Assembly: GCA_002293475.1 (NCBI GenBank)
Contig: DBDG01000017.1
Coordinates: 1 to 64,000 of the forward strand
DNA length: 64,000 nucleotides
From: Lachnospiraceae bacterium UBA938
GTDB lineage: Bacteria; Bacillota; Clostridia; Lachnospirales; Lachnospiraceae
Reading direction: 5' to 3'
The notes beneath the pieces were generated by a model that was given only the letters and a program-made list of their open reading frames with translations, made no database searches and was not told the DNA's origin. A program made the position numbers and the translations under genes. Shown piece by piece: positions 1-7,281 of this stretch (position 1 is its first letter; each line of letters begins with the position of its first letter).

Positions 1-598
1 GTTTATTTTTATTATAACACATGCGAGAGAAAAAGCAAATGTTTTTGGAATAAAAACCCAATAAAATAGAGGGATTTAATATCCTCTCAATGCTCTATTA
101 TCGTCACGAGTACTGAGAATCCGGGTTGTAAAGTTAGGAAATTTTGCATAGCGATCAGCAGAATATTGTCAAGCGTGATATCATCAATTATGGTCTGGTC
201 AGCAACACAAATATTACTTCTCCGTCCGGCAATACACTTCACTTCCCTTCGTCATGGCAACAATACCTGTTTGAAAATCAAATGGATAGCCTGCTTACCA
301 GCTTCAAGGAATTTATCTATGCTTCAACCCGCGCTTCAGAACTGACACAGGAAGCCCTGTAAGGTCTGAAACTCGATATGCTCCAGATGATATTTGAGGT
401 AATAAAATAAACCAAAAAAGAATCCCTGCTCATAAAATCTTCTTTGACGAAACATCCCTGATACTGGATCAGGATGCCACCTGTTCCCTTAACAGCTTTA
501 TAAATGGGTAACCAATATCGTGTCGCTCACCTTTAAAGAGATCCGTACAGCGTCAGACAGTGACAGTGTCAGCAATAAAATGGCTTACTTCATTGAAA
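1..598. other. No intact gene recognised; possible decayed sequence
   Basis: I see no intact recognisable gene here. A 72-codon plus-strand open frame at 144-362 (beginning MHSDQQNIVKRD) has no clear ribosome binding site, and the sequence after its stop is interrupted by stops in all plus frames. Stretches near 500-598 still read like protein (for example TFKEIRTASDSD) before running straight into the first repeat copy at 599. The most economical reading is eroded coding sequence next to an island of rearranged repeats. No RNA gene or mobile-element end was seen. Confidence 0.35.
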
Positions 599-961
599 TC
601 CTTCCCAGCACTTTTTCGTAGGACTGAATCAGCGCAAACCCTTATGTTTCCTGGGTTTTGCCGACTTGACAATATAATAACACCATCCCCGATCATCACC
701 ATGGATACCGTCACCTGTGCCGGCAAAAAAGACGGGACCTGTCATTTTACCATCAGCCAGATGCTTTGTATCGAGGTTCCGGTGAGCTTCGGGGCGGTGA
801 TCGGCGTCGGCGATACTTATGTGGACTGCCTGGGCGCTTCCAGTGAAGCTTTCCCCGGCTCCGGCCAGGACAGTGACTGCGGCTGTGACGATGACAAAGG
901 ATATTATGATTAATGCCTCCTTGCATACAGACACGAAAAAGTACGCCGCGGCGTACTTTTT
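599..961 (+). repeat. Repeat copy 1 (lacks the left segment; keeps the 3' end and terminator)
   Basis: This is the longest of three related copies. Bases 602-738 match 2098-2228, and 803-941 match 3920-4060, each with only scattered differences. On the plus strand the copy is an open frame ending at a TAA at 911-913, with C-terminal residues DCGCDDDKGYYD, and a perfect terminator hairpin follows 23 bases later. That arrangement suggests the family derives from a real plus-strand gene for a short protein with a Cys-rich tail. I do not recognise the protein. The left segment present in copies 2 and 3 is missing here, and no ribosome binding site precedes the open frame, so this copy is probably a remnant. 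Confidence 0.75.
936..961 (+). terminator. Rho-independent terminator of repeat copy 1
   Basis: The bases form a perfect self-complementary palindrome: AAAAAGTACGCC on the left and its complement ending in TTTTT on the right. It lies 23 bases after the TAA of the plus-strand repeat frame. It is symmetric, so it could stop transcription from either side. The same stem core (AAAAAGTACGC) recurs at 25750-25776. Confidence 0.7.
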
Positions 962-1103
962 GAGTTTCTGGGAGAATTGTAATTTATATGTCTGAAAACA
1001 GCCTTAAACTTAATAAACAGCATATCCTTATAACTATTTCTGAATAATTTCAAAATCATTTAATTCAAAGAAACATCTTATCTGTAGCAAAAGTGTAAGA
1101 TTC

Positions 1104-1664
1104 TTACTTACTTTTGGTCAATTCCATTATCATTTTCTCTGTCCAATACTCATTTGCCCATATAAAAAATTCCGTCTTTCTTTTCTTGAAAATTCGAAAT
1201 GGTGTCACTGAGTTGTCATAAATATGACAAATATCACAGATGGAAATCAGTTCCGGTATAAGCAATAACGCCTTCTCATAACGAGAAATCACTTTATCTT
1301 TAGGAACACCATGCCCACCTGATTGCTCCCTTGTCTTTACACGCAACACATTAATGTCGGCATCTGATGTTAAAACATAAATACAACGAATAAAATAGCC
1401 TTTCCTTTTTGCTCGTTTTAAGAGATTCAAATTCCTATCCGTTGAAAGTACCGTCTCAAAAGCAAAATTCTTTCCTTCTGTAACACATTTCTCACGCAAT
1501 TTTTCAGCAATTTGCGCTGCTTCTAAGTCTGAACATGCATTGGTTGTTTTAATATCATCAGCGTTAATATATGGTTCAATAACTGTCTGTGCCATTTTCT
1601 TAATTGTACTTTTCCCACTTCCGTTAGGTCCTGCAAATACTACTATTTCTGGTTTCCTAAGCAT
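1104..1664 (-). CDS. Zeta-toxin family kinase
   Basis: The 186-residue product begins MLRKPEIVVFAGPNGSGKST, a Walker A P-loop at residues 12-20. An Asp-containing segment follows (INADDIK), then FAFETVLSTDRN and ETVLS-type motifs typical of the zeta toxin/AAA_33 kinase fold. Characterised zeta toxins phosphorylate UDP-GlcNAc and block wall synthesis; that this one does so is inferred. I chose the ATG at 1664 rather than 1718 because it follows a GGGAGG-rich site and overlaps the upstream stop in ATGCTTAG, a translational-coupling arrangement. The partner is the 73-residue protein directly upstream. There is no classical epsilon antitoxin. Confidence 0.8.
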   Translation of the reverse strand: MLRKPEIVVFAGPNGSGKSTIKKMAQTVIEPYINADDIKTTNACSDLEAAQIAEKLREKCVTEGKNFAFETVLSTDRNLNLLKRAKRKGYFIRCIYVLTSDADINVLRVKTREQSGGHGVPKDKVISRYEKALLLIPELISICDICHIYDNSVTPFRIFKKRKTEFFIWANEYWTEKMIMELTKSK

Positions 1665-1878
1665 ACTCCCGCCTCCCGTCTGGATATTCGAGATAGGGCT
1701 TATTCCTTTCAGTATCATGCTTACATATTGGAAAACCTTTTATTTTTCTAATTTCATTATCTATTCTAATCGCTTCTTTAAATCTAAATGTCATTTCATC
1801 ATCTGTCAGACCGCACGTAATATCCAAATCATTTTCTTCGATAACAATTTTATTTCCAGATGAGCTTTTTTCTCCCAT
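1657..1878 (-). CDS. Small protein paired with zeta toxin (putative antitoxin)
   Basis: This is a 73-residue acidic N-terminal, basic C-terminal protein with no transmembrane segment and no recognised domain. It ends in PDGRREYA, and its stop overlaps the toxin start by 8 bases. The ATG at 1878 has a GGAGG site 7 bases upstream. Size, position and tight overlap with a zeta-toxin kinase support an antitoxin or chaperone role. This is inference from context, since the sequence does not look like the helical epsilon family. Confidence 0.6.
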   Translation of the reverse strand: MGEKSSSGNKIVIEENDLDITCGLTDDEMTFRFKEAIRIDNEIRKIKGFPICKHDTERNKPYLEYPDGRREYA

Positions 1879-1944
1879 ATATAAACCTCCACGATTAATG
1901 TCTTATTCTCACTTTTTCAGTATATCATATCTATGTGAAAAATA

Positions 1945-1988
1945 CATTATAAAACTGCCAAACACACATTATAAAACTGCCAAACACA
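1945..1988. repeat. Two tandem 22-base units
   Basis: The unit CATTATAAAACTGCCAAACA plus two bases occurs twice head to tail without mismatch. It sits in the gap between the start of the zeta-toxin pair (1878) and repeat copy 2 (from 2018), upstream of the minus-strand toxin promoter region. It may be a simple duplication or a pair of binding sites for the toxin-antitoxin regulator. The sequence alone does not separate these. Confidence 0.6.
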
Positions 1989-2017
1989 CATTTACCCTTG
2001 ACAGCTGTATCAGCACC

Positions 2018-2228
2018 CCACCTTGTGTTATTTTAATGCAAGCACGCTTTTTGAAGTATGAAACGGGCCCGTTTCCACCTCGAAATAACCTCCTTCCCGG
2101 CACTTTTCGCAGGACTGAATCAGCGCAAACCCTTATGTTTCCTGGGTTTTGCCGACTTGACAATATAATAACACCATCCCCCATCATCACCATGGATACC
2201 GTCACCTGTGCCGGCAAAAAGGACGGGA
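2018..2228 (+). repeat. Repeat copy 2 (left and A segments only)
   Basis: The left 82 bases match copy 3 (3839-3922), and the rest matches bases 599-738 of copy 1. The match stops abruptly at 2228, 19 bases before the stop codon of the AbiEii gene. The plus-strand frame reads through the copy in the same phase as copies 1 and 3 (PPCVILMQARFLKY, then FRRTESAQT). The right part with the Cys-rich end and terminator is absent. This looks like a copy truncated by insertion or recombination at the toxin-antitoxin cassette. Confidence 0.75.
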
Positions 2229-2246
2229 TTTCGCTATGCCTTGGTA

Positions 2247-3095
2247 TCAAAAATCGTATACTTGCGCTAGAATTTCATGTACTGCCCCAACCGCATCACC
2301 AAAAGAAATATCACTGGCATATTCAAAGTCTTGACGGTACTTTGCCCAAAAGCCCTGCATTTGCTCGCTTTCAAGAATATCGGAAAGAATGCCGGAGTAC
2401 CGTTTCATCACTGCCGCACTGCCGCGTTTGGCAGACGTCTGCTCAAGCGCAGCAGCCAATACGGAAACATCACACTCTGAGCCACATAATTTCCAGAGAA
2501 TATATATGTCGTAAAAATCTCTTGATCTGGTATTGGCTATGCCACGCGACAGGACCGTTTCCAGTTTCTCCGCAAGTATCGTTTCAAGGTTGTAAGCATA
2601 AATGCTGATAGTGCGCTCATCAAATATGAGTTTGAACGTGTATTCAATTTCTTTCGGCGTTATCTTGTCTCCTGTCGTCACGTCAATCATGAGCGGAACG
2701 CTGATTGGCAAGTATTTGGCTTTAAGTCCTACCCTAATACCAGGATAATCGTCGCCTTCCCGTATATCTTCCACGCCAGTGACTTCAAACGACACATCAT
2801 CGTCAACTTTAATGCGGCAAATGTCATGGAAAATAGTCCTGACTGATTCGTGCGTAAGGTTAAAATCCCGGATGGTCATGTCCAGATCCATTGTAGTTCG
2901 TGAATCAAGTCCGACAATAGCGGAGATAAGAAATCCACCTTTGAGAATGAAGTTATAATTGTATGCTGAAAGTGAAATACGCTCAAGAAATCGTTCTAAC
3001 ATATAGTTCTGCATGACAAGCTGCGCCGAGATATTGTTTTCGGCTGCCTTCTTCTTTATGAACGCTTTAAGCTGCATGGCATTTGTCGTTTTCAT
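2247..3095 (-). CDS. abiEii: AbiEii/AbiGii-family nucleotidyltransferase toxin
   Basis: A 282-residue protein of the usual family length. Residues from about 40 read FILKGGFLIS, then DSRTTMDLDMTI, the GG...(T/S)xDxD nucleotidyltransferase signature of AbiEii. Conserved VLAEKLETVLSR and RSRDFYDIYILW follow in the second half. Family members (MenT-like) transfer nucleotides to tRNA and arrest growth, sometimes as phage abortive infection. Its ATG overlaps the TGA of the upstream antitoxin gene by 4 bases, so the two are co-translated. The 3' end lies 19 bases from repeat copy 2. Confidence 0.88.
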   Translation of the reverse strand: MKTTNAMQLKAFIKKKAAENNISAQLVMQNYMLERFLERISLSAYNYNFILKGGFLISAIVGLDSRTTMDLDMTIRDFNLTHESVRTIFHDICRIKVDDDVSFEVTGVEDIREGDDYPGIRVGLKAKYLPISVPLMIDVTTGDKITPKEIEYTFKLIFDERTISIYAYNLETILAEKLETVLSRGIANTRSRDFYDIYILWKLCGSECDVSVLAAALEQTSAKRGSAAVMKRYSGILSDILESEQMQGFWAKYRQDFEYASDISFGDAVGAVHEILAQVYDF

Positions 3096-3685
3096 AAGAG
3101 TATCTCCATATAGTTCAGCATTTTCGGTTTGACCCGCAGTTGTTCTGCATAGTTCATCAGTTTTTGAATATCTTTGATTTTTGAAGCAGCGTAACGCTTC
3201 ATCGCGGCGTTGACGACTTGAATATCACTAGCATAATTTCCTCGCACGATGTCACAAAGCGTTCGTTCCAAATCATAGAGCATTATTGTGTTGCCTGCTG
3301 GTGATGGATGCTGCATAATGCCGAGCTCGTATTTATCTTTTACGGCTCTCTTTACATTGACATTTTCGCTTTCCAAAGAAGCGGCATGGTATCCCCACGG
3401 GAAAGTCATTGTGTAACGGGCAGGGGTACGGTCAGAAAAACCATGCAAATACAATGCTGTTTCGTGCGAGAAAATCCCTTTTGTATAGCGATGCTGTAAA
3501 AGGAACATCTCGTCATCCCACGCCGATGGCTTCATATATACGCCGCGCCCATATTTTATGAGCAAACCGTCATGAACAAGTTTTGACAGAACACCGCGAT
3601 GAAACCCTGCCTCTACGATCTGACCTGTCAGGATAATATCGTTCGATTTTTCGATAAATAAATATAGATCATTTATTTTAGACAT
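3092..3685 (-). CDS. abiEi: AbiEi-family antitoxin with winged-helix DNA-binding domain
   Basis: A 197-residue protein. The N-terminal 60 residues (ending GLLIKYGRGVYMKPS) match the AbiEi antitoxin winged-helix domain, and the remainder carries the AbiEi C-terminal pattern (GIFSHETALYLHGFSDRTP, later LERTLCDIVRGN). AbiEi proteins neutralise AbiEii and repress their own promoter by binding inverted repeats. Two matching inverted repeats lie directly upstream here (3711-3741 and 3766-3793). The ATG at 3685 has an AGGTG site 7 bases upstream. Confidence 0.88.
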   Translation of the reverse strand: MSKINDLYLFIEKSNDIILTGQIVEAGFHRGVLSKLVHDGLLIKYGRGVYMKPSAWDDEMFLLQHRYTKGIFSHETALYLHGFSDRTPARYTMTFPWGYHAASLESENVNVKRAVKDKYELGIMQHPSPAGNTIMLYDLERTLCDIVRGNYASDIQVVNAAMKRYAASKIKDIQKLMNYAEQLRVKPKMLNYMEILL

Positions 3686-3710
3686 AATAATTCACCTCAT
3701 TTCTACTTCT

Positions 3711-3741
3711 ACACATCACATTGTATATAAATGTAGTGTGT
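3711..3741. promoter_or_regulatory. Putative AbiEi operator 1 (imperfect inverted repeat)
   Basis: ACACATCACAT on the left pairs with ATGTAGTGTGT on the right at 9 of 11 positions, centred on an AT-rich spacer 25-55 bases before the antitoxin start. It shares the half-site ACACATCA with the perfect repeat 25 bases further upstream. Two spaced inverted repeats in the promoter are the known binding arrangement for AbiEi autorepression, so this is a strong candidate operator. Confidence 0.65.
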
Positions 3742-3765
3742 TTGTCAAGCTGATCTCATATTATT

Positions 3766-3793
3766 ACACATCATTGGTCTTAATATGATGTGT
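3766..3793. promoter_or_regulatory. Putative AbiEi operator 2 (perfect inverted repeat)
   Basis: ACACATCAT and ATGATGTGT are perfect reverse complements separated by 10 bases. With operator 1 it forms a pair of related sites upstream of the antitoxin-toxin operon. The intervening AT-rich sequence probably contains the promoter. Confidence 0.7.
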
Positions 3794-3838
3794 TCTTGTA
3801 AAACTAACATATAATGAAAACTTCACCGGAACAGTCAA

Positions 3839-4060
3839 CCCACCTTGTGTTATTTTAATGCAAGTACGCTTTTTGAAGTTTGGAACGGGCCCGTTTCCAC
3901 CCCAAAATAACCTCCTTCCCGGCGTCGGCGATACTTATGTGGACTGCCTGGGCGCTTCCAGCGAAGCCTTCCCCGGCTCCGGCCAAGACAGAGACTGCGG
4001 CTGTGACGATGACAAAGGATATTATGATTAAAGCCTCCTTGCATACAGACACGAAAAAGT
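3839..4060 (+). repeat. Repeat copy 3 (internal deletion)
   Basis: The left 82 bases match copy 2, then the sequence jumps directly into the right part of copy 1 (3920-4060 against 803-941). The middle of the element is deleted. The plus-strand reading frame is kept across the junction: NNLLPG runs straight into VGDTYVDC and on to the same Cys-rich end DCGCDDDKGYYD and stop. The match ends at GAAAAAGT, exactly where copy 1 enters its terminator stem, so the terminator itself is lost. Confidence 0.75.
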
Positions 4061-4084
4061 TGAAGATAAAAAGAAACTGATTAG

Positions 4085-4558
4085 CTATCTAGTATATGCC
4101 ATTAGTACTATGTTTCTAAATTCTATACTGCTATGAATAAATGATACTGGTATAAGTACTTGAAGTAACCTAATGATAAGAGAAGATAACATTATTCCTC
4201 TAACATTCATTAATCCCAAAACAATTAATAGGAGGAGGGGAAGTGATTTTATAATTGCTGCTTTAAATAGTCCAAGATAATAATCATGCAATGGAATTAC
4301 ACCAAAGCCAATAAGATACAAAAGAATTGCTAACCATCTTTGCTTGTTTTGCAGGTTATATCTTAATATAATTTCGTCTCGCTCCCATTTACGTATCACC
4401 CTCCCATCTGCGTGATGTTCTAACCTAATTGCTTTTTGTCTTTTAACAATATTGCGTGGTGCATCATCAGGGACTAGGTTTACACCGCAGAGTGGACATT
4501 TCCATTTTATAGTATTAGTTATATATCCGCAATTTAAGCATTTGACATTATTACCCAT
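4085..4558 (-). CDS. Zinc-ribbon plus TM2-like membrane protein
   Basis: From the ATG at 4558 the product has 157 residues. The N terminus carries a zinc ribbon (CLNCGY, then CPLCGV, about residues 7-28). A central segment with hydrophobic stretches follows (WLAILLYLIGFGVIPLHDYYLGLFKAA cut short here: the core is GFGVIPLHDYYLGLF), resembling the TM2 domain, and then one or two further membrane spans. Function is unknown. An earlier in-frame ATG at 4624 exists, but the AAAGGA/GAGG sequence favours 4558. A TATAAT box lies at 4589-4594, so it may be transcribed separately from the sugar operon ending at 4645. Confidence 0.6.
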   Translation of the reverse strand: MGNNVKCLNCGYITNTIKWKCPLCGVNLVPDDAPRNIVKRQKAIRLEHHADGRVIRKWERDEIILRYNLQNKQRWLAILLYLIGFGVIPLHDYYLGLFKAAIIKSLPLLLLIVLGLMNVRGIMLSSLIIRLLQVLIPVSFIHSSIEFRNIVLMAYTR

Positions 4559-4644
4559 CGCCTCTGTTCCTTTACAACGTACATTTAGATTATATGCCAT
4601 TACTAATAATACTGATCTTATCACATATTTGTGTCAGGAACAAC

Positions 4645-5535
4645 TCAATCATGATTTATGGCCAACAATGCCGCACCCGCCGCGCCGTCCATAACTGCTT
4701 CCGTCAGCCTTACTTGCGGAAGGCTGGCTTTGATTTCGGCAACCGCCGCCGCCCGCAGCAAAGTCTCGTGCGTCAATAGTCCGCCCATCAGGATCAACGG
4801 CATATCAGGCATATTTATTTGTTTGGATACTGCTGCCGCCAATTCTGCCAAAGCCTGGCCATTGTGACGGATAATCCGCAAAGCGGTCTGATCCTGTTGT
4901 CTGCCGGCCTGTTCAACGGCTACAGCCAAAGAGGCAATCAGACTTTTATCCGCCGCCCCATAAATAGCGGCAATCAGCTCCTCCGGTTCCTGTACTGCCA
5001 GTTTGGCCAGAATGAATTCCGTAAGTAAAGTCGCTTCTCCCCGCCCATCCTGTGCTCGTACCAGAGCTGCCAAAGCATCCCGGCCCAAAGCATAACCGCT
5101 GCCGGCATCATCAATCAGATGCCCCCAGCCACCAGTCCTTACTATTCTGCCATGCTCATCCATACCGGTACAGATGGAACCGGTACCGGCAATCAGAATA
5201 CAGCCGGGCCGGCCGCCGGTAGCTCCGTACAGGGCAATTTCCTGATCTCCTTTTAACTCGATCCGCCCCCGCAGGCCATAGCTCGCGGCAACTTCGGTTA
5301 CGATCCGGCTGACCGCCGGATTGCTGACCCCGGCGGCGCCGATACCGACTCTCCTACATTCTCCCCACTGGCCGATCGTGGCGAACAGCTCCGCCAAAAG
5401 GGTGCGCAAAGCCGCCTCACCGATGCTGTTAAGATTAAAAGAACCAAAAACTTTCCTAGCAAGCTGATTGCCCTCTTTGTCGCAAAGCACGAGGGTCGTT
5501 TTCGTTCCGCCGCCGTCAATACCCGCATATATCAT
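4645..5535 (-). CDS. murK: BadF/BadG-type N-acetylmuramate/N-acetylglucosamine kinase
   Basis: A 296-residue ASKHA-fold kinase. The N terminus MIYAGIDGGGTKTTLVLCD is the phosphate-1 motif and ILIAGTGSICTG the phosphate-2 motif. GWGHLIDDAGSGYALGRDAL is the family signature, and a late LILMGGLL is the adenosine motif. Relatives are GlcNAc kinases, and MurK of Clostridium acetobutylicum phosphorylates both MurNAc and GlcNAc. As the last gene of an operon that liberates both sugars, that dual role fits; substrate choice is inferred. It starts 17 bases after the NagZ gene. Confidence 0.82.
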   Translation of the reverse strand: MIYAGIDGGGTKTTLVLCDKEGNQLARKVFGSFNLNSIGEAALRTLLAELFATIGQWGECRRVGIGAAGVSNPAVSRIVTEVAASYGLRGRIELKGDQEIALYGATGGRPGCILIAGTGSICTGMDEHGRIVRTGGWGHLIDDAGSGYALGRDALAALVRAQDGRGEATLLTEFILAKLAVQEPEELIAAIYGAADKSLIASLAVAVEQAGRQQDQTALRIIRHNGQALAELAAAVSKQINMPDMPLILMGGLLTHETLLRAAAVAEIKASLPQVRLTEAVMDGAAGAALLAINHD

Positions 5536-5552
5536 TATGATTTCTCCTGTCC

Positions 5553-7256
5553 TTATTTCGTGCCGCCAATCCGGCGCGGGAACGCTTCATGCGTTTCCCG
5601 CACCTCCCGGTGATCAGCCGCAAGGCTGACCGGCAGGCGCCCTTGCGGAATCAGCTGCCCGGCCAGCACCTCAGCCATAACAGCCAAAGTCGGCTCCGAA
5701 TAATCCCAGGCGCAGATACCGGTCACATGGGCGGGAAGCACGGCCAAATCATAGGGATTGCGCAAAGCAACCGCCACCAACGGCACCGGCAGCCGGGCAA
5801 GCGCATGCAGCAGTTCCATCTGGCCCGGCATCAAATGACCGTTATAGGTACACAGAACCACCGCACTGGCAGGGCGGGCAGCAGCGACAGCCTTGTCGAT
5901 TTCCCGATTGTCCGGATTCTTACCGGTGATCAGTCCGGTCCCTCCCAGCCGTTGTTTCATATAAACAGGAAACGCCGGCTGTTCCTGTTCTTGTTCAGAA
6001 GCAAGGGTCGCCCGATAATCCGCACAGCCGACAAATAAGGGGTTATCCCCTAACGGGAACCATGCCCCTTGTACTAGGGTTATACTGTCCCGACGCAAAC
6101 GATCCGTTGCTTCCTGCAGCTCTTTACCGCCATCGCCGGCCGGATCGGCCCAAGATTTCGCCGGCCGTACATACGCTTCTTGCTCATGGCCGTCAAGCAT
6201 ATTCTTGAAGCCAATAATTTTTTCAGATGAAGCTGTTAGCTCCGCTCCTTTAATCTCTCCGCTTCTGACGGCTTCATAGGCGGCTTTAGCCGCCTCGGCC
6301 AGCAGTTCCTGAGAATGACTGATAAAGATCAGATCCACTCCGGCACTCATGGCAGCGATCACCCCCTGAACTGTGCCAAAATATGTCTGAATCGCTTCCA
6401 TCTCCATACAGTCACTAAGCACCAAGCCGTCAAAACCCAGCCGCTCTTTCAACATCCCGGTAATCATCCGTCGGGACATGGTACAGGGAATCCTGTCCGG
6501 TTCCAAGCGGGGAAAGAGAATATGACTGGTCATTACCGCCGGAGTTCCTTTCGCAATAGCCGCCCGGAAAGGTTTCAGTTCCAGATTCTCCAGCTCTTCC
6601 CAAGTTTTATCAATTACCGGCAGGCCGATATGAGAGTCTACCGACGTATCACCATGCCCAGGAAAATGCTTGACCGCCGCCAAAATCCCCCCTTCCCGAT
6701 AGCCGTCAAGAGCTACATTGCTATAAGCAATAACCGCCTCTGCGGTGTCGCCATAGCTTCTGACACCGATCACCGGATTAGCCGGATTGCTGTTGATATC
6801 CAAAGAGGGCGCCAGATTAAAATTAATGCCCAGAGCTTTTAGCTCCTTGGCCGTAATCTTAGCTGCCAGACCGGCATTGTCCGGTGAACCGGTCGCTGCG
6901 ACGGCCATCGCACCGGGAACGTTGCAGCAGTCTTCCGGCAGTCTGGTTACCGTGCCGCCCTCCTGGTCAATGGTAATAAAAGCGCCATGTCCGGTTTCTT
7001 CCCTGATCAGGGTCTGGATATTATCGCACAGCTGTTTTAGTTGGCGGCTGTTGACAATATTATGGCGGAATAAGATTACATTGCCGATCTTATATTCTTT
7101 TACCAGTCGGATAAACTCCGGGCTTATCGCCGGACCGGGAAAGCCGCCCACCAGCTTTTGCCCGATTGCCGCCCGGATAACAGCGTCACTTGCTGTTTCT
7201 TTCAACACTTCTTCCAACATTTCTTTCAACATCCCTTTTACCGCCTCATTGCTCAC
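5553..7256 (-). CDS. nagZ: Family 3 beta-N-acetylglucosaminidase (NagZ), no signal peptide
   Basis: A 567-residue glycoside hydrolase family 3 enzyme that removes GlcNAc from GlcNAc-MurNAc fragments. VKHFPGHGDTSVDSHIGLP contains the KHFPGHG motif and the His-Asp general acid pair, and VLSDCMEM carries the nucleophile Asp. About 200 C-terminal residues form the extra domain seen in Bacillus-type NagZ. I chose the GTG at 7256, which has a GGAAAG site and falls 25 bases after the previous stop; the longer frame to 7349 would overlap that gene. No signal peptide or lipobox is present, unlike the secreted Bacillus enzyme, so it should act in the cytoplasm. Confidence 0.87.
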   Translation of the reverse strand: MSNEAVKGMLKEMLEEVLKETASDAVIRAAIGQKLVGGFPGPAISPEFIRLVKEYKIGNVILFRHNIVNSRQLKQLCDNIQTLIREETGHGAFITIDQEGGTVTRLPEDCCNVPGAMAVAATGSPDNAGLAAKITAKELKALGINFNLAPSLDINSNPANPVIGVRSYGDTAEAVIAYSNVALDGYREGGILAAVKHFPGHGDTSVDSHIGLPVIDKTWEELENLELKPFRAAIAKGTPAVMTSHILFPRLEPDRIPCTMSRRMITGMLKERLGFDGLVLSDCMEMEAIQTYFGTVQGVIAAMSAGVDLIFISHSQELLAEAAKAAYEAVRSGEIKGAELTASSEKIIGFKNMLDGHEQEAYVRPAKSWADPAGDGGKELQEATDRLRRDSITLVQGAWFPLGDNPLFVGCADYRATLASEQEQEQPAFPVYMKQRLGGTGLITGKNPDNREIDKAVAAARPASAVVLCTYNGHLMPGQMELLHALARLPVPLVAVALRNPYDLAVLPAHVTGICAWDYSEPTLAVMAEVLAGQLIPQGRLPVSLAADHREVRETHEAFPRRIGGTK

Positions 7257-7281
7257 TGTTTTCTTTCCTAGCTCCTGGTTC

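Noticed and set aside
560..913. Plus-strand 117-codon open frame as an intact gene
   Set aside because: Its start lies outside the repeat copy and has no ribosome binding site; only the part from 599 is shared with the other copies. I treat it as a remnant within the repeat.
629..934. Minus-strand open frame starting MSVCKEALII, with a hydrophobic N terminus like a signal peptide (also at 3855-4052)
   Set aside because: It is antisense to the better-supported plus-strand frame, which has the stop-terminator arrangement. The two minus frames diverge after the shared right segment.
1945..1988. CRISPR-like repeat
   Set aside because: Only two adjacent copies with no spacer between them; a simple tandem duplication.
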